Source of the DNA: Kingdonia uniflora
Taxonomy: Eukaryota > Streptophyta > Magnoliopsida > Ranunculales > Circaeasteraceae
Direction: 5' to 3'
Length of the DNA stretch: 64,000 nucleotides
Assembly: GCA_014058105.1 (NCBI GenBank)
Contig: JACGCM010002563.1
Coordinates: 1 to 64,000, forward strand
Shown here in pieces: positions 53,074 through 64,000 of this stretch. A model generated the notes under the pieces. It saw only the letters and a list, made by a program, of their open reading frames with translations. It ran no database searches and was not told the origin of the DNA. Positions within the stretch are counted from its first letter, which is position 1, and each line of letters starts with the position of its first letter. The translations under genes and the position numbers were made by a program.

Positions 53074-56000
53074 TCAAGATGGAGCACAGATGTCAATCAT
53101 GCCCAGCTTGTCAATCATGTCATTAAATATTCGTCCACAAACTCCTTTCGTAAGAATATCTGCAAGTTGATTTTCCGACTTCACGAATGCAAAAGATATA
53201 CACCTTTTATCAATATTTTCTCTGATAAAGAACCGATCCACTTCAACATGTTTCTTACGGTCATGTTGAATTGGATCGTGTGCAATCATAATCGTTATTT
53301 TATTATCACAGTGTAGATCCATTGCTTTCATGAGTTTAAATCCAAAATCCTTCAATATATTCTGCATCCATAGTAGTTCACATACTCCATAAGCCATACC
53401 CCAAAACTCAGATTCTACACTTGATCTAGCAACAACTTTTTGCTTCTTAGCTCTAAATGTCACCAAATTTCTACATACAAACGTGAAATAGCCTGAGGTT
53501 GACCTCCTGTTTGTAATATCTCCTGCCCAATCTGCATCGGTGTATCCCATTACTTCCATATCACCACCTTTATGGAATAAGAGACTTTTTCCCTGAGATT
53601 TCTTCAAGTACCTTAGTATTCGAAAGACCGCCTTCATAGGTTCTTCACTTGGATAATGCATGAATTAACTTACGATGCTAATGGCATATGCAATATCCAG
53701 TCAAGTATGGGAGAGATAAATTAGTTTTCCCACTAAGCGTTGGTACCTTCCTTTTTCACATGGAACTTGGTCGGGAAACGTTCCCAAGTGATGATTCGCT
53801 TTAATCGGTGTATCTACCGGTTTGCAATCAAGCATCCCAGTTTCTGCAAGAAGGTCTAATATATACTTTCGTTGAGACATGAAAATACCTTGACTTGATC
53901 TTGTAACTTAAATGGCTAAGAAATATTTTAACTGTCCCAAATTCTTCATCTCAAATTCCCGTGACAAATAGTTCTTCAGTGCCTCAATTTCTACTGAGTC
54001 ATTTCCAGTAACAACCATATCATCAACATAAACAATAAGAGCGGTAAGCTTTGCGGACTTCCGTTTTATAAACAAGGTATGATCAAAATTACTTTGTCTA
54101 TATCCAAATGTCTTCGTACTTTTCAAAAACTGTCCAAACCAAGCTCGTGGCGACTGTTTTAACCCGTACAATGCTTTCTGTAATTTGCATACTTTTCCTC
54201 CTTCAGAATTCGTGACTCCAGGTGGTAACTCCATGTATACTTCTTATTCTAAGTCTCCATTGAGAAATGTATTCTTCACGTCAAACTGTTGTAATGGCCA
54301 ACCTTGATTGGCTGCAAAAAAAAAAAAGTACACGAATAGTGTTTATCTTTGCCACTGGGGCGAAGGTCTCCTCGTAATCCATACCATACGTCTGCGTATA
54401 CCCTTTGGCAACTAGTCTGGCTTTATACCTATCAATACTTCCATATAAATTCATCTTTACAGTAAAGATCCAACGACACCCAACAATACGATATCCGTGG
54501 GGTTTATCAACAAGTTCCCAAGTGGAATTCTTCTGTAATACATTCATCTCTTCATTCATGGCTTTCTTCCATCGTGGATCTAATAGTGCTTCCTATAAAT
54601 TACTAGGAATAGATACAGAGGATAATTGATTCATAGTGCATGTAAACGACTTAGCCAACCTATGGGTGGACACATAATCAGAAATTGAGTATTTGGCTTT
54701 ATAATTGATATCTGGTTCATAAGTAGATTTCGGAATACCTTTAGTAGGCCTTTCTGAACGTCTAGGTTAAATATCATTAATAGTGTTAGGACTAGGTAAT
54801 ACCTGAGGTTCAACATTCTATGGCAGTGCTTCGGTAGATGGTGTTAGAATGTTGGAGTCACGGGCAACTTCTACTACATCAGCTTAATCTCTCCCTGTCG
54901 TCTGATCCTCTCCATTCATATGAAGTTCATCTTCAATACCCTTATCTCCCCCTGTCATCTGCTCTGCTTCACTTTCCTTTTCATCATCAGCTAGGTTACT
55001 ATGCCTGTTCAAATTACTCGTCAAATCCTCTTGATCCTGAAACATATCCCCAATAATAGGGAACTTTCCTTCCCCATCATTATGTTTCTCTCCTTGAATG
55101 GAAGATCCCACAAAATACGCCTCCAATTCTCGAAATGAAACATCCAAAGAGATATACACCTTCCTCTCCACAGGATCATAACAATGATAACCCTTTTTAA
55201 AATTAGCATATACAAGAAATACACACTTTCGAGCACAATGATCTAATTTTCCTCGCTGATGTTTAGGTAGATGAACAAAGACAACAAATCCCAAGAACAC
55301 GTGGTTCTAGGTTTGGCATTGCAGGGATGGTGATAAGATGATGAAGTTTTTGGAATGGGGTCTAAAATTCAATGACCCTAGATGGTGTGCGGTTTATCAA
55401 GTAAGCGACAGATTTTAACGCTTCTCCCCAATAATTCAATGGCATATTCATTCCAAAAAGAGATGCACAAACAACTTCTAACAGTTGTCTATTCATTCGT
55501 TCACCTAACCCATTTTGTTGTGGGGTATAAACATTAGAGGTTTGATGTCGAATATCGTTATTTGTCAAGAACTCTGACATGTCATTACCAGTAAATTCTT
55601 CTTCATTATCAAATTGATACACTTGTATCCTCCTTTGGAATTGGGTCAAAACCATCTAATAATTTTTTTAAAATACTTCAAAGACTTCACTTTTATGGGT
55701 AATTAGAGATACCCACATCATACGAGTACACTCATCAATAAAAGTCACAAAATAATGAGCTCCAAACAATGATGGAATACGTGCAAGACCCCATACATCA
55801 GAGTGAATAATACTAAAAGATTCTGAACTTTTATTAAAACTTAGAGAGTATATGATACAATGACTCTTAGCGAGTTCACAAATATCACACTTAAACTCTG
55901 AAATACTATAATTCGAAAATAACGACGAATTTAATTTCTGAAGATACCCGAAGGAGAGATGACCCAGTCGCCGATGCCATAACCACACATTAGCTTTTGC

Positions 56001-56570
56001 TTATTCAATTCCTCCGACTTAATTCACCTGATGAATTCTCTGCTCTCCACTATTAGTCAGGTCCAAATAGTAGAGATTGCATTTTCTAAGACCACTACCA
56101 AGAACCTGCCGAGTCACTATGTCCTGAAAAATATATAATTGAGGCCAAAACGTCACAGTACATGTAAGTGCGACAATGATCCTACTGACAGACAATATAT
56201 TGTACTTTAGAGCAGGAACAATAAGGACAGAGTTTAATGTCAGGGATTCAGATATATCAGTAGAACCTTCTCCAATTGTAGGAGATGAACCACCATTTGT
56301 TGTGCATATAGAGGTTTGGGTTGAAGGTGTAATGGATGATAATATGCTAGAGTCGTTTACCATGTGATATGATGTACCAGTACCAATTAACCAAGTATTA
56401 TTCAAAGAATTTACAACTAAAACACTACCTTTAGTTTTCATACCTGACTGGGCAATGTAAGAATTAGGGTTTGAGTTTGATGATACCATTATTGTATCAT
56501 CAATAGAACCCATTGGTCGAACTGCTACAGTGATTTTTTGGTATCTGCTACAGTGATTTTTTGATATCAC
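53074..56570 (-). pseudogene. copia pol (PR-INT-RT-RH), decayed
   Basis: Minus-strand order: protease-like segment with WLIGTGTSYHM (usual DSGAS); GAG-pre-integrase zinc motif (MWLWHRRLGHLSF...CDICELAKSH); integrase with IHSDVWG, FDNEEEFTG and TPQQNGLGER; a linker; RT with [22 protein letters not shown] and LIVYVDDMVVTGND; RNase H with YTDADWAGDITNRRSTSGY and HCDNKITIMIAH. The integrase-before-RT order defines copia. Frameshifts near 55660, 55330, 54880, 54250 and 53900 break it. Almost no gag coding sequence remains between the primer-binding site and 56570. Confidence 0.85.
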
Positions 56571-56700
56571 CTACAGTAACTTTGAACTGCTACAATGATT
56601 TTCTGGTATCTGCTACAGCACTTCAAACTGCTACAGCTATTGTAACTTCAGACTGCTACAGTACCTCGAACTGTTACGCTACAGTACTTCGCAACATAAT
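56530..56700 (-). repeat. ACTGTAGC-type short repeats in the copia 5' region
   Basis: On the minus strand about eight copies of (A/T)(C/T)TGTAGCAG or close variants occur within 170 bp where gag should lie (plus strand CTGCTACAG). This stretch replaces most of the gag region. Confidence 0.65.
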
Positions 56701-56778
56701 TAAGCTTCGTGACAACAATTCGCAACAGAATTCAATTCGAAAGAACCAGGTTCAATTATCGAATCCGTTCTGATGCCA

Positions 56779-56984
56779 TGTAGAAACTGATACAAATAAT
56801 AAAAGATTCGAGAAGGACTAACTTTTTTATTATTCGATCATTACAATGAAAGAAATCATTCTCCTTATATAGTTACAATTACTTGGGCGCCAAGTAAGAA
56901 TATTCTATATTTAGAGAATTCTATTTTTGGTATATATCTTATATTATGTATATTTTATATTCAACATATACTCTATATTCAACA
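56779..56984 (-). repeat. Copia LTR (5' LTR in element sense)
   Basis: 206 bp, partner of the LTR at 52862. Adjacent to the primer-binding site on its left. Confidence 0.88.
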
Positions 56985-57103
56985 TCATGGAGCTCTTGAA
57001 CATCTTCAGGAGCACCCAATAGCAGTTTGACCTCCTTCTTGAGCTTTTCAAGGAGGAAGGTGGCCAATTGTTCCACCACAACGGAAATAAGTGCATCCGC
57101 CAT

Positions 57104-59284
57104 AGCAAGGAGTACAAATTTCTGTCTAAAAATAATGTGAAGTTTGCATGGAAAAAAAAATGATACAACTTGCTGATATTATTATGAGAATATATTTGTT
57201 TCTGGGTGAAAGCAGTTGGTGATGAGGACTCTTGCCTGTCAAATATGCGTTACGTGCATAAAGTTGATTCTCGATTTCGCTTTGGCTTCGCTTTGTGCTT
57301 TATTGCTTTTGTGTCTTTTTTTTCTCAATGACTTATTGCTTTCTAAACACTGGGGTTGCAAGTTTAGTTTGTTCTTTTTATTTGTTTGCAAGTTAGCCAT
57401 TCTTATAAAATTGTTAAGTGAAGATACTACTGGTTTGATTTCGTCACGGTAAAAAATCCCAGGTACCTTTCTAGCCAGCCAGTTGGGCATTTACTTATTG
57501 TTTTTGGGTGATATGCTCTTAAAACATTTTCTTACTGTAGTAGTCTTCAAACCATATTAATGAAGATACTACTGGCGTTTGAATCGATTTGGTAACAATT
57601 CCAGGTACCTTTCTAGCCAGGCTAATTGGCATTTGCTTATTGTTGCTCTGTGATATGCTCTTAATACATATTTTTTTACCGCAGTCTTCAAACCATGTCA
57701 GTTGTTTCAAATAGTAACCATACATAGGCACTTGTCGGGCCATGGCCGTGGGTACGTGCAGGAGCCATTTAATTTCGCCAATTACAATGAAATGTAAATC
57801 CATAAATCAACCAACTTAAATTAACGAGAGACAATTTTCTGAGGCTGTGATTTGTTACAGGAGACTGCGTGGGACACCGATGGTTTATTTACAATTTGTA
57901 ACTGAACTATCAATTAGCATCATTATAATGATAGTAATGTGCAGAAATTCATTATACTCTTGAGGACTAAATTCAAACTGCGGTGTTGAGGATTATGAAT
58001 TTACATACTACAGCGATCAATTGTAGGCTGCCAAACCTTAATAGTTGTTTCACCGAAACAAGTTCTGCAATCACTCATTATACAAGAGCATTCACATATT
58101 TATAGTTAGACAGTTCTGACCAATATATCTTTATCTGTACTTCTTCAAGCATCACCCTGAGGTTCAAAACAAGTGCAGTGTACTGTTCGATTGGTCTAAA
58201 TAGCTGCAACATTCAGAATCATGCTATAAGGATCGGGCAACGCCATGCTGAAGAAACAGGGCATGTGCTAAATTTCTCTGTGAAAGTTTCGCATGTGCTC
58301 TAGTTCTCCATCTTGGATGCAAGATTTCCGAAGGTTCTCTGAGACGACAATGTAAGTTAAGTTCAGAAACTTTTTTTTTTTTTTTTTTTTTCTTTCTCTA
58401 CAAAATATATATGATGGAAAACATCAGCTCTGTTGGTGGCCCATAATACACTTCATTGTTCCGTTGAGAAAAAACACTTGTTTCTACATATCTATATCTT
58501 ACTTAAGGAATAGCTATGCAATGAGAATTAATCTCAGCTTTTGATCACCCTACCCTACACATGTTGAGGAAAATATATGGTTTAGTTTATAACATAGCCG
58601 TTAGATTATGAGGGTTATTTGTATACTCTCGCAATTTATTTAATACTAAAATACCCTTATTTCGTATGTACCAACAAATCCCATCCAAAATAGGCATCTC
58701 AATAGTAATTACCTGATGAGAGAGGGGTATAAATGAAAGTCCAGCGCACAACTTTTCGTATATATGAAATTAGGGTTATTTTGGGAAGCCTAAATACAAA
58801 ATAAGGGGTATATCTGTAAATCTTCCTCGGACATTTCGTCTCTTCCAAACCAATACACTTAACATACCTGCAATTTTACGCGAACACTATCCATTTATAG
58901 GATACTCTACTTCACATTCCTTACTTATAGAACAAAATATAATATGTTTGTTCTTTTCGAATCAAAATCAAAATATCCCACTGATGATACACATCTAGTA
59001 AATATTCACATTACTTGCCATTTCATGGCCATCGTTTACTTATCTCGCCAATATGGATTCCTTACTTATCTACTACAATCTACAATCATACTTCTCAATA
59101 TCATTCTTATCGAATATCAACACTTATCATAAATTTAATACAAATATACATCAAATTTTTACTAAATACCTTCTTCGAAAAACGAAAACATAAACATTCA
59201 AAATACACAGATAAAATTGTCTCAGTCCCATCGGACATTTTTACATCACGTCACAAAATAGAATACTGTTTACACAAACTTTAT
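57104..59284. other. Upstream region of the NBS-LRR pseudogene, and spacer
   Basis: No gene seen. It holds a 142-bp direct duplication (GAAGATACTACTGG at 57420 and 57562, both continuing through CCAGGTACCTTTCTAGCCAG) and a 22-T run at 58370-58391. The remainder is AT-rich and featureless to my reading. A string shared with the gag-like elements (CCAATACACTTAACATACCT, near 58850) hints at a third, partial copy. Confidence 0.45.
57420..57695. repeat. 142-bp tandem duplication
   Basis: Units 57420-57561 and 57562-57695 share start, middle and end blocks (GAAGATACTACTGG, CCAGGTACCTTTCTAGCCAG, TGATATGCTCTTAA, AGTCTTCAAACCAT) with point changes and small indels. It lies about 320-600 bp upstream of the resistance-gene ATG. 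Confidence 0.85.
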
Positions 59285-61130
59285 CTATACTGTAGGAGGA
59301 GACACTACATCATCCACTTTCGGCAACCCTTCACGAGTAAACACATCCAACATTTCCCTTGGATGCAAACCACCGGTTCCATCATCGACAACTTTCGTGC
59401 CACTTGGAACTTCAGGAGTTTCTGGAATATCATTGTACGGATCTGAATCCTCAAAGACGGCACCCATAGTACTGGCCAACCCCTTATAGTAATCCTTCCT
59501 CAGCTCCAACATCTCGTACTATTGTACACAGTTGGCCCTCACCTTCTTGTAAGCATCTAAATTTTTAAGTATCAACTCAGCCTTTCCCTCGTCCAAAATC
59601 TTCCCATGCTACTGTTTAATCGCTTTTCGAGCACCAAAAACCTGTTCCCGCGCATCCTTCACGAAGTTGCTTCTCAACAATGCCAACGCCTCCTTTATAT
59701 CCCTTACCAATTCCTCCCTTATCCCCTCGATCTTTTTCTCCCACTCTTTCTTCGCATCACGATGGGCAACCTCCTTCGCCTTCTGAGCCTCCAGCTTGTA
59801 AGTATTCAGCGTGGTATTCAACTCCTTGTCCTCGATCAGCGCTTTTTTCTCCCTCGTTAAATCTTTCTCGATGTTCTTGTATGCCACCATTGATTTACCA
59901 GATTGCTACTACCAACAATGCGACCTTTGGCCTCTGTCAAAAACTTTTTGATCTGCATTATATTCATAAATTTAGTATTCGAATGACATATCATATTCTT
60001 TAATTGAAGCAAAGCAGAAAAATTTCTCACCTCCGACATGTTCCGGTGGCCCTCGGTAAAGAAAGTTATCAAACGCTCAGCCCCAACCAAATAGTCATCG
60101 AGTATCGCCTCAAGCACATCTGTACCAGTAACATACGCCTTCATCATCCTCTGAACCTCAATCCCAGATTTCTCAGTAAATTTTCCTTCAACGATTCCGA
60201 CACCGTCTTCTTCTTTGTTGCACACTTATCGAAGCTCGTGGTGGACGACCGTCATGAGCAGCCATCGGTGTAGCACTCTTCACCCCCTCCTATTTGTTGA
60301 TCTTTACGAAGGCCACTTTGGAGGTAACAGAGAAGCAACAACTTGGTTAGCTGCCCTTTTCTTCTTACTCTATTTTAGTAGGCATCGAGTCTCTTTCAGT
60401 AGTCACAAAATTTGTCGTATACCCCAGTCAAAGAGAGACTTTCAATGGCAAACTAGATTTTGCAGCCCTCTTGTTCTTCGCCGACATCTTACCGCTGATA
60501 ACTAGACTTCTGACTCTTTAGCACTCGACCCTTTAAACTGCCTCTTGAAAAAGGATACTCACTCGCTCTTGGTCGATGACAAGGTTGTCGATCCTACCAA
60601 AGTACCCTTCCTGAATTTGTACAATTCCTTCTTTTAAGGGCTCCCTAGGGTTTTTCTTGTCGAACTCGTAGTTCCCAGACACGAGTAGATGGTCATTGCT
60701 ATATCGCCCCTGTTGACACAATATCATAGAATAATGGTCTTTTCAAAAAACCTCACCAAGTATCGATAACCTAACTTCTTTGGTTCATCTTGAGTGTGTA
60801 GTACACACATATATCGCCAACTGTGATAATTCTACCCCCCTTGACTTTAGTCGACCATTTATTACCCACATACGCGAAACAGGTCATATACATTGGGTGA
60901 ACTGTTCAGGTGCCATATCAAAGAAATTCATCAATTTCTTCTTGACAGCTCGAAGAGGAAGCTTCAACTCCTTAATTTTTCCCGATGTACGAGAATCACG
61001 CCCAGAGGTATTTCCTGGTCAATCATATCATATTGGTACTCCTCTAACCTAATGTCTTTTGGAATACCATTTGTTTTCTTGAAACTCAGTATCTCCTTCG
61101 TTTTTGGACCATCTCTGTAATAATCCTCCT
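59285..61130 (-). pseudogene. Gypsy-type gag-like protein, copy 2 (longer)
   Basis: Minus-strand blocks in order: a degraded LPLRAVKKKLMNFFDMAP-type segment near 60900; [20 protein letters not shown] with [19 protein letters not shown] (60727-60533); GIEVQRMMKAYVTGTDVLEA with LDDYLVGAERLITFFTEGH; then, after a frameshift near 59885, a charged coiled coil ([20 protein letters not shown] ... [20 protein letters not shown]). After another break comes LRKDYYKGLASTMGAVFEDS, ending GLPKVDDVVSPPTV at 59285. The coiled-coil C-terminus after an FDMAP..YDLFRVCG region fits gag-like proteins of gag-only retroelements. No pol is present. Confidence 0.45.
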
Positions 61131-63290
61131 CACCTTCATCCACATCTCCTCCCTACCCCCACTACCTTCTCGATCACTAGCTTGTGGTTCGTGATCCACA
61201 TCTATCTTGGTAGCCTCCTTATTAGACACTGAAAATCCTAGGTGTCACTCCAAGCTGGTTAACACTAGTTATGTCTGTACTACTCGACCCCACCCTATAC
61301 CTACCACCCAACGTGCGCACATGTAGTTACATCGATCATCAGGGGCTTTACATCTGAAGATTCTCATATATATTTTATCATCGATTTGAATTGGTTCAAC
61401 CATTTTTAAGAACCTGAAAATCATATTCCATTTTTTACCACAATTAGTATATCATATATGTTACATATATATGTTTATATTCATAGTGTCGATTTACTCT
61501 CCAACAAAATCATTCTCGTATTACTATCATTACTATTTGTTACTATCATTACTACAAGATAAACTTGCTACATTTAATTCTCGATACAATTTTCCCTTTT
61601 TTCCTAAGTTATAAACATCAATTATGTTACAATTTTGTATTTTGTTGAAGTTCAGGAATCTCAGAGTTCTCGAATAAACTTCGCCAATTTCCCGCCAAAA
61701 GTCACTCTAATTCAAAAAATACGGGATATCACCTTCCCCGGCGTAAATTCCGACCAAATAGTACCTAATTCGAAAATCATTTCCATCACTCTCACCAAAA
61801 TTCCAACAATTCCCTACAATCGCGCCGTACTCACCGCGATATCCACTAATCCCTCTCTCCACTCATCACAACCAATTAATCACATCTCTCTCTCTCCAAA
61901 ACCTTTATAACCATTACGACTACATTGCCATAGAAATGACACCCTTCAATGATCACTATCACAACTTATGTCATCAAAACCCTGACACAGTCAAATCTTC
62001 AATAACCTACAATCATCAATCCTAATACAAATTCCTTCTACCAAAACACTTAACATACATACATCTACAAATATTTCCAAACAATCAATCAAAAAACACG
62101 CAAAAACAACACAGTTACTAACCTTGTACTCGCGATGCTTCAGTATCCCTCTGTTTCGTCCGTATTGCTCTCTCAATCAAAACACTGATCTCCTCCTTCC
62201 CAAGTTGACAATGATTCTAGTGACGAGCACAAAGAGTTTATACTAGACAGAGCTTTTACAAAATTTGTAAAATAGGAACTATCGCCTACTAAGGACTATT
62301 TATAGACCCCACGCAACTGTTTATTACACCACATCGCGACCATTCGAGTACTCAAGCATACATCTTACACGTCTTTCTCAAAATCTTTGACTTTTCACCT
62401 TCTATAAGATAACAAACCACTGCATTGTTGCTCCAACCCTTCCATATCTCGAAGAGCACTTTCTGGCATATCCATACTCGACAGAGCACAACCTATTTTT
62501 TCAAATAGATATTGCACATCCATTTCCTTATACTTCAAAATATCACCTACATGAGTACTCCTAGCATTTTTAATTCGCATCATTACCTCGAGAATTTATC
62601 ATTATTTCAATTCACCTATATTCTTGGAAAATCTTCAAACATTCAATTCAAAATTCAAATTTTATTCGGCATATCAATACCCACATGCTACTTTATATTA
62701 GTATTGGCATTTATCACACAAGTCTAAAATATATTGACAAACATTTTACATTCCAAAACATTGACAAGTACAATCTGACAAACAAATTTATTCTCAGTTC
62801 ACAATACAACATTACTCGTTATTACATTTGACTACTTCTACAACAAATAGAATTCAAATACTCCTCACCGCAGCAACGTCTATTTTCTTAATCAATATTT
62901 TCGCATGGGAATACATATAACTCACACTTTCAGGAGGACTCTGAAATTACAGTTGGGCGTGAAACTAAAAATCTTTTTCAATATCCTTGCCTCAGCCTCG
63001 CGTATCCCTTCATAGTTCGGTTCAACAAGTTCTTCCATGTGATATTAACGTTTCGATAACGAAGTACCGACTATATAATTCTCAATACTTAACTTGAATG
63101 CGGCTGAACACCTCATTCCGTACTTGAGACCTAGTCTTCACCATTTCTTAAAACACAACTCTCAATTTTGCAAAGTACCCGGAATACTTATAGTCCAACA
63201 AAGTCCAAGTCCACACTCCACATTTATTTACCTTGGAACTTTACATTTTCAACAGTCGTATTACAACTCCACATATACGCATTCAACACA
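59942..63290 (-). mobile_element. Degenerate gag-only (TR-GAG/LARD-like) element, copy 2
   Basis: Shares its whole length with 37316-40696 in direct orientation, 22.6 kb away. To its left, coding homologous to the same protein continues (59285-59940), which copy 1 lacks. Copy 2 also has about 200 bp near 62880-63090 that copy 1 lacks. The resistance-gene region lies between the copies, so two insertions of one family are more likely than a single segmental duplication. Confidence 0.6.
62395..62583 (-). pseudogene. Short conserved open frame of the gag-like element, copy 2
   Basis: 62 codons (KYKEMDVQYLFEKIGCALSS, MDMPESALRDMEGLEQQCSG), matching 39908-40102. Most differences are conservative (K/E, L/S, V/A, I/M). 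The frame is open in both copies although surrounding sequence has many indels. Confidence 0.4.
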
Positions 63291-64000
63291 TTTACTTCGA
63301 CATCACAATTATTCGATCACTTGCGTACTTCAATTTTTACAAAAAAAAAACTCGATAACACAACAAGAAGTTGACGAAATAAAGTTTATTCAATGAACTA
63401 TCTATTACATAATACATTCGACAAATCACTCCTTCGATTCCATTACATCCATTTACAATTCTACCTTTACTTCGACTTGAAAGGCTAGTTGATAACATCT
63501 TTTCACCAGAATCTGACATTTTTGCTTCCTATCAACAGAATCTGACATTAGCTCGGGCGCCAAGGGAAACGATATCCAAAAAAACTCAATGAATCTCAAG
63601 TCATGGAACTTCTAACAGAGCTGCCTCTGATGAAGAGCGGCAGTAGAAAATTACAAGAAGTCTCCTTCGTTCGATTGGATCCTACGACACCCCAACCGAC
63701 CTTCACATCATCATCAATATGAACAGTACCCCATTCCCCAAAATTGTGATAAACTTCAATACCTTCGACAACAGTAAGTGAGCCCAACCCAAACACATAC
63801 CCGCGTGAACACTCTCTGAATCTACCTCCCCCAAATCCTTCTACCATGATGACATCAATTGCAGGATTAAAAGGCTAAAACTGGAATAACACTTTACCTC
63901 AGCTGGTTATCACGGTCATCGTCTTCATCCTCAGGAACTCGCTACTCCATACTTGGGGCGACATCTTTTAAAATCCACCACCACAAAATCCTTCTTAAAC
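63291..64000. other. Right-hand edge, unidentified
   Basis: A minus-strand open frame at 63847-63596 (MVEGFGGGRFRECSRGYVFG and onward, 83 codons) could be an exon or leader of a gene running off the window, but I do not recognise it. TTGGCGCCCGAGC on the minus strand near 63553 resembles a primer-binding site, without an adjacent LTR end that I could confirm. Confidence 0.3.

Larger units (their letters stand above)
52862..56984 (-). mobile_element. Ty1/copia LTR retrotransposon
   Basis: A 4.1-kb minus-strand element inserted in the coiled-coil exon of the NBS-LRR gene. LTRs are 52862-53066 and 56779-56984, both TGTAGAAACT...ATATTCAACA and clearly homologous. The primer-binding site TGGCATCAGA lies at 56769-56778 and the purine tract TGAGGGGGAG at 53067-53076 (minus strand). 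Flanking TCATA (52857-52861) and TCATG (56985-56989) are a one-mismatch target duplication. The resistance-gene frame continues across the site once the element and one target copy are ignored. Confidence 0.9.
41807..57103 (-). pseudogene. CC-NBS-LRR resistance gene, split by two LTR retrotransposons
   Basis: One minus-strand R gene, start ATG at 57103, stop TAG at 41807-41809. In order: Rx-type coiled coil (MADALISVVVEQLATFLLEK to 56985; broken by a copia element; resumes FDNICDVLDDAEKRHVKN to KLISMLLSESSS near 52325); a Tat-like gypsy element; then NB-ARC with P-loop [10 protein letters not shown] near 44370, kinase-2 LFFLVLDDVW, RNBS-B SRIMVITRDN, GLPL-like KGVPLYAKSLGSL, and CFTYCAVFPKD / IKMWMAEG. 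LRRs follow (LDLSDTEIKKLP, LRYLDLSDTGIEELP, an acidic Asp-rich loop), ending ELQHLTLLQELDIS ... LKEVGQDWSIISHIPNI. Without the insertions it spans about 3.25 kb (about 1,080 codons), normal for a CNL. Frameshifts (for example near 44310) also break it. These proteins sense pathogen effectors in the cytosol. Confidence 0.88.

Noticed and set aside
57239..57490. Pairs of sense and antisense open frames at 57.2-57.8 kb
   Set aside because: They fall in a tandem duplication without coding motifs. The shared residues come from the repeated DNA.
63540..63570. Primer-binding site TTGGCGCCCGAGC for the gag-like element
   Set aside because: No LTR end (CA) lies next to it on the minus strand, and the second gag-like copy lacks the sequence, so the match is probably fortuitous.

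Overview
This is a gene-poor, AT-rich window of nuclear DNA from a flowering plant, most likely a eudicot. Plant-type introns, two intact CYP716-type cytochrome P450 genes, a plant extracellular aspartic-protease-like (EDGP/basic 7S globulin) gene, a CC-NBS-LRR disease-resistance gene and plant lineages of LTR retrotransposons all point that way. I cannot name the species.

Layout. 1-0.45 kb: 3' end of a broken NRT1/PTR (NPF) transporter. 0.6-3.2 kb: a decayed Mutator-like (MULE) transposon whose transposase runs straight into the 3' half of a dead P450 copy (3.2-4.3 kb), itself hit by a small element with a 9-bp target duplication. 4.8-6.8 and 10.8-13.0 kb: two intact tandem CYP716-like P450 genes with identical four-exon structure, separated by a solo LTR with a perfect GATAC duplication. 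15.5-16.4 kb: LINE 3' remnant. 16.4-20.7 kb: a tandem satellite of about 77-bp units. 21.2-23.6 kb: an actin fragment and a broken, intron-containing ADP-glucose pyrophosphorylase large-subunit fragment. 23.6-27.4 kb: a 3'-truncated Ty3/gypsy (Tat-like) retrotransposon whose primer-binding site carries 50 nt of a tRNA-Lys. 28.3-29.5 kb: a snRNA-type promoter motif with a hairpin, an LRR fragment and an NTF2 fragment. 29.7-31.0 kb: an intact EDGP-like gene on the minus strand. 31-37.3 kb: PIF/Harbinger-like termini, plant-mobile-domain (PMD) sequences, a copia LTR and a PIF transposase pseudogene. 37.3-40.7 and 59.9-63.3 kb: two direct copies of a degenerate gag-like element. 41.8-57.1 kb: one CC-NBS-LRR pseudogene (minus strand) split by a Tat-like gypsy element (44.4-52.3 kb) and a copia element (52.9-57.0 kb).

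Only three genes look functional: the two P450s, which probably make or modify triterpenoid-type specialised metabolites, and the EDGP-like protein, a likely secreted defence protein lacking protease catalytic residues. Nearly everything else is transposon-derived or a broken gene copy. The most unusual items are the tRNA-Lys capture at 26.7 kb, the palindrome-bearing satellite at 16.4-20.7 kb, the retrotransposon-split resistance gene, and a possible snRNA-type transcription unit at 28.3 kb.
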